36,144 bases of DNA from Planctomyces sp. (GTDB lineage Bacteria; Planctomycetota; Planctomycetia; Planctomycetales; Planctomycetaceae): contig JAEUIH010000075.1 of assembly GCA_016795105.1 (NCBI GenBank), positions 1 to 36,144 of the forward strand, given 5' to 3'. The first letter of the stretch is position 1. Every line of letters begins with the position of its first letter. The notes below the pieces were generated by a model. It saw only the letters and a list, made by a program, of their open reading frames with translations, made no database searches and was not told the origin of the DNA. Below, piece after piece: positions 34,365-36,144 of the stretch. Made by a program: the position numbers and the translations under genes.

Positions 34365-36144
34365 TCAGCCCATGGGCGGCGACCAATCTGCCGGAGGGGT
34401 TTTCCAGACCTTGGAGATCTTTGTCTCTGACACATTGTTTCCACGATTGATCAGCCGCTCAGGATCCGCAACTTCGAAAAACGCAACAATTGCTTCATCC
34501 TGTCCGTGCAGGTGGAAGAGCTGTTTCTGATACGGCTCCCGGTAAGGGACATACGCGTTACTTCCGCCGAAGTGTGCATGATTGGCTAGAATGACCATCT
34601 GATACATGTGGTAGTGCAACGCCTCGGTCATCCGATCGAATGTGCCGACGTCACGGTTCAGTGCAGAAATCGCGTAAATGTCCGAGCGACTCTTGAGATC
34701 AGCAGCAAGGGCCAAGTCTGTTGCGTCGTAGCAAATTGAACCAGACAGTTTCAATGGGCGATCTGCTTTGTTGGCGGACCACCTCCACTTTAGTAGCCAC
34801 TGGCATGGTCGATGTCCCTCAACAATCCCTGCGAAAGCCGATCGTTCCTCGGGAGCCAGATGCTGCTTCCCTTGCTCATAGAATTTGTGCAGGATGCCGC
34901 CCGAAGGGCTGCTTTCCGGAACAATCCACAACCCAGAGTTTACCAATGGACCTTCGAAATGGCAACGATGGTAGGTCAGGCCTACAAAGACCCAGCAACG
35001 GTGCTTTCGAACAAATGGCAAGAGCCGCGTTCGCAGGTCATCCGGGTGAACTGCAAGTTCGGGTAGAAGAAGAAAATCGAGCCCTGTTCCTGGTCGATGC
35101 GTGGATCGGACACGAAGCATTTGATCGATGCCAGCGAGCATGGCTGTGAGATGCCGCCGATATTGAAGACGAGTAGCCGCAGCGTTGAACTCAGGGTCAT
35201 GTGGGCTGAATGCATTGGTCGCTCGACCATCGCGAAATTCCGGCACCGCAAGCTGAGCCACACAGACTCGAAGCGGTTTCTTCTCTTGCGATTCCTTCTT
35301 CAATGAAGAACGCGGAGTAACGGAGAGCATTAACAGATTTGTCGCCTCCCCTCGCATAGATTCGAGCTGCATGATTCTCTTCTGGCAAAGTCTGATTGCT
35401 TTCGAAATGCTGCCCAAATCCTGAAATGGTTTAGTCGGCTGCAAGGCTCCCGGCCAATGCAGCAGAGCTGTCAGGAACGATTCCATCCAAGTTGAAATTG
35501 GAATCCACTCGGGGCCAAGTCTGTCACGTCCGTTATACAGCGAATACCGCCTGACGGCCCAGTGCCACGCAGGCGGCCGATAACAATCTTCATTTTCTCG
35601 CCACGCTGGATGCTTCAGATTCTCCGTCGGATCAGACTGCCCGGTGATTACGAAACGCAACAGGAATCCAAGCTCAAATCGCCACTTGTCTCTCAATTCG
35701 CAGGAGTCAGGGGCGTCAAACAGCGGGTTCTGAGCTGAATCTCCGAATGTGATGTCGTCTACGTCAACAGCGACGTTGACGCTGATGGCCGATGGTGTCA
35801 TTGAATCGCCGGTCTCCTCTTTATGCTCAAGCCACTGAATCGCAAACATCAAGAGGCTAAGTTCATTTCGTAGGCGACAATTCCAGCGACGTGCTTCATC
35901 CACCAAAGGTACAACAATACCACTTGATGTCGAGGATGGTGTTTTCCGTGGCAGACTCAGAAGATCCAGAACAGACTTGTCGGCCAGCCGTCGCAGTCGG
36001 TTGTTCGTGATGAGAAGCTCTTCAGCAAACGAAGGTGCGAGTTCGGCCAGTGCAACAATGCGTTGTTTTGAAAGCTGAGGTACAATTAGTTCAGCCGCCG
36101 CATCTGCATCCAGGAAAGACTGCCGAGCGAGCACTGCATGCGTC
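34365..36144 (-). CDS. C-terminal part of a large nitrilase-domain protein, probably RT-nitrilase (DRT1/UG1-like), cut by the window edge
   Basis: The frame stays open through the last base, so the start lies outside; the visible part is about 590 residues. From the GTG at 36134, residues about 288-560 form a carbon-nitrogen hydrolase domain with the Glu-Lys-Cys triad: E359 in LLLPELAVHP, K423 in YEQGKQHLAPEE, C468 in GSICYDATDL, followed by YAISALNRDVGTF and FGGSNAYVPYREP. This version resembles the nitrilase domain fused to reverse transcriptases of the UG1 class (DRT type 1). The first 285 residues are helical and would be the RT-nitrilase linker region. No RT motif is inside the window, so the fusion is inferred. 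It converges on the Argonaute gene 125 bp away. Confidence 0.65.
   Translation of the reverse strand, partial: THAVLARQSFLDADAAAELIVPQLSKQRIVALAELAPSFAEELLITNNRLRRLADKSVLDLLSLPRKTPSSTSSGIVVPLVDEARRWNCRLRNELSLLMFAIQWLEHKEETGDSMTPSAISVNVAVDVDDITFGDSAQNPLFDAPDSCELRDKWRFELGFLLRFVITGQSDPTENLKHPAWRENEDCYRPPAWHWAVRRYSLYNGRDRLGPEWIPISTWMESFLTALLHWPGALQPTKPFQDLGSISKAIRLCQKRIMQLESMRGEATNLLMLSVTPRSSLKKESQEKKPLRVCVAQLAVPEFRDGRATNAFSPHDPEFNAAATRLQYRRHLTAMLAGIDQMLRVRSTHRPGTGLDFLLLPELAVHPDDLRTRLLPFVRKHRCWVFVGLTYHRCHFEGPLVNSGLWIVPESSPSGGILHKFYEQGKQHLAPEERSAFAGIVEGHRPCQWLLKWRWSANKADRPLKLSGSICYDATDLALAADLKSRSDIYAISALNRDVGTFDRMTEALHYHMYQMVILANHAHFGGSNAYVPYREPYQKQLFHLHGQDEAIVAFFEVADPERLINRGNNVSETKISKVWKTPPADWSPPMG

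Overview
The window looks like accessory DNA from a member of the Planctomycetota. The lineage is inferred from a DUF1580-type protein, a sigma factor paired with a large Hanks-type kinase carrying an N-terminal zinc finger, several small proteins of planctomycete type, and moderately GC-rich DNA with long structured intergenic repeats. No rRNA or core metabolic genes are present, so the species cannot be named.

The left edge is an intact initiator tRNA-Met gene with its terminator, followed at once by a tyrosine recombinase. This is the usual arrangement at one end of an integrative element. Everything to the right reads as cargo and backbone of that element; the far end is not visible.

Region 1.5-4.2 kb (minus strand) holds small accessory genes: a DUF1580 protein, an MT-A70 adenine methyltransferase interrupted by one in-frame TGA, three short look-alike proteins, two other small proteins, and a gene-free patch of five consecutive perfect hairpins. 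Region 4.35-10.1 kb (minus strand) is a tightly overlapping DNA-transfer operon: a small helical protein, gene pair A1-B1, a VirD4/TraG-like coupling ATPase, then a second pair A2-B2 with the same gene order and the same spacing. Divergent from it are an HTH plus degenerate-kinase protein and a membrane protein resembling a degenerate Cas4 nuclease (10.2-12.4 kb). Facing these is a minus-strand operon (12.4-16.5 kb) with two membrane/coiled-coil proteins, a possible 47-residue protein and an atypical kinase.

From 16.5 to 21.6 kb, a sigma factor and a 1201-residue kinase/beta-helix membrane protein are flanked by two direct copies of a 165-bp hairpin-rich repeat (R1). From 21.8 to 25.4 kb lies a plasmid-type maintenance block: ParB, ParA, a RepA-like initiator and three 19-bp iterons. 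An integrase together with a complete replication/partition block suggests an element that can exist as a plasmid or inserted in the chromosome.

A DEDDh exonuclease follows. Next come about 1.7 kb without a convincing protein gene, of which about 1 kb (26.75-27.72 kb) is a dense series of hairpins. An unrecognised 225-residue ORF lies directly downstream. I consider this RNA-plus-protein unit the best candidate for an undescribed system. Two copies of a second repeat (R2) flank a PDZ/beta-propeller secreted protein and a small conserved-looking protein. The right end is a defence island: SIR2-APAZ plus short Argonaute (SPARSA type), converging on the 3' part of a large gene ending in a nitrilase domain, probably an RT-nitrilase (DRT1/UG1-like) gene cut by the window edge.
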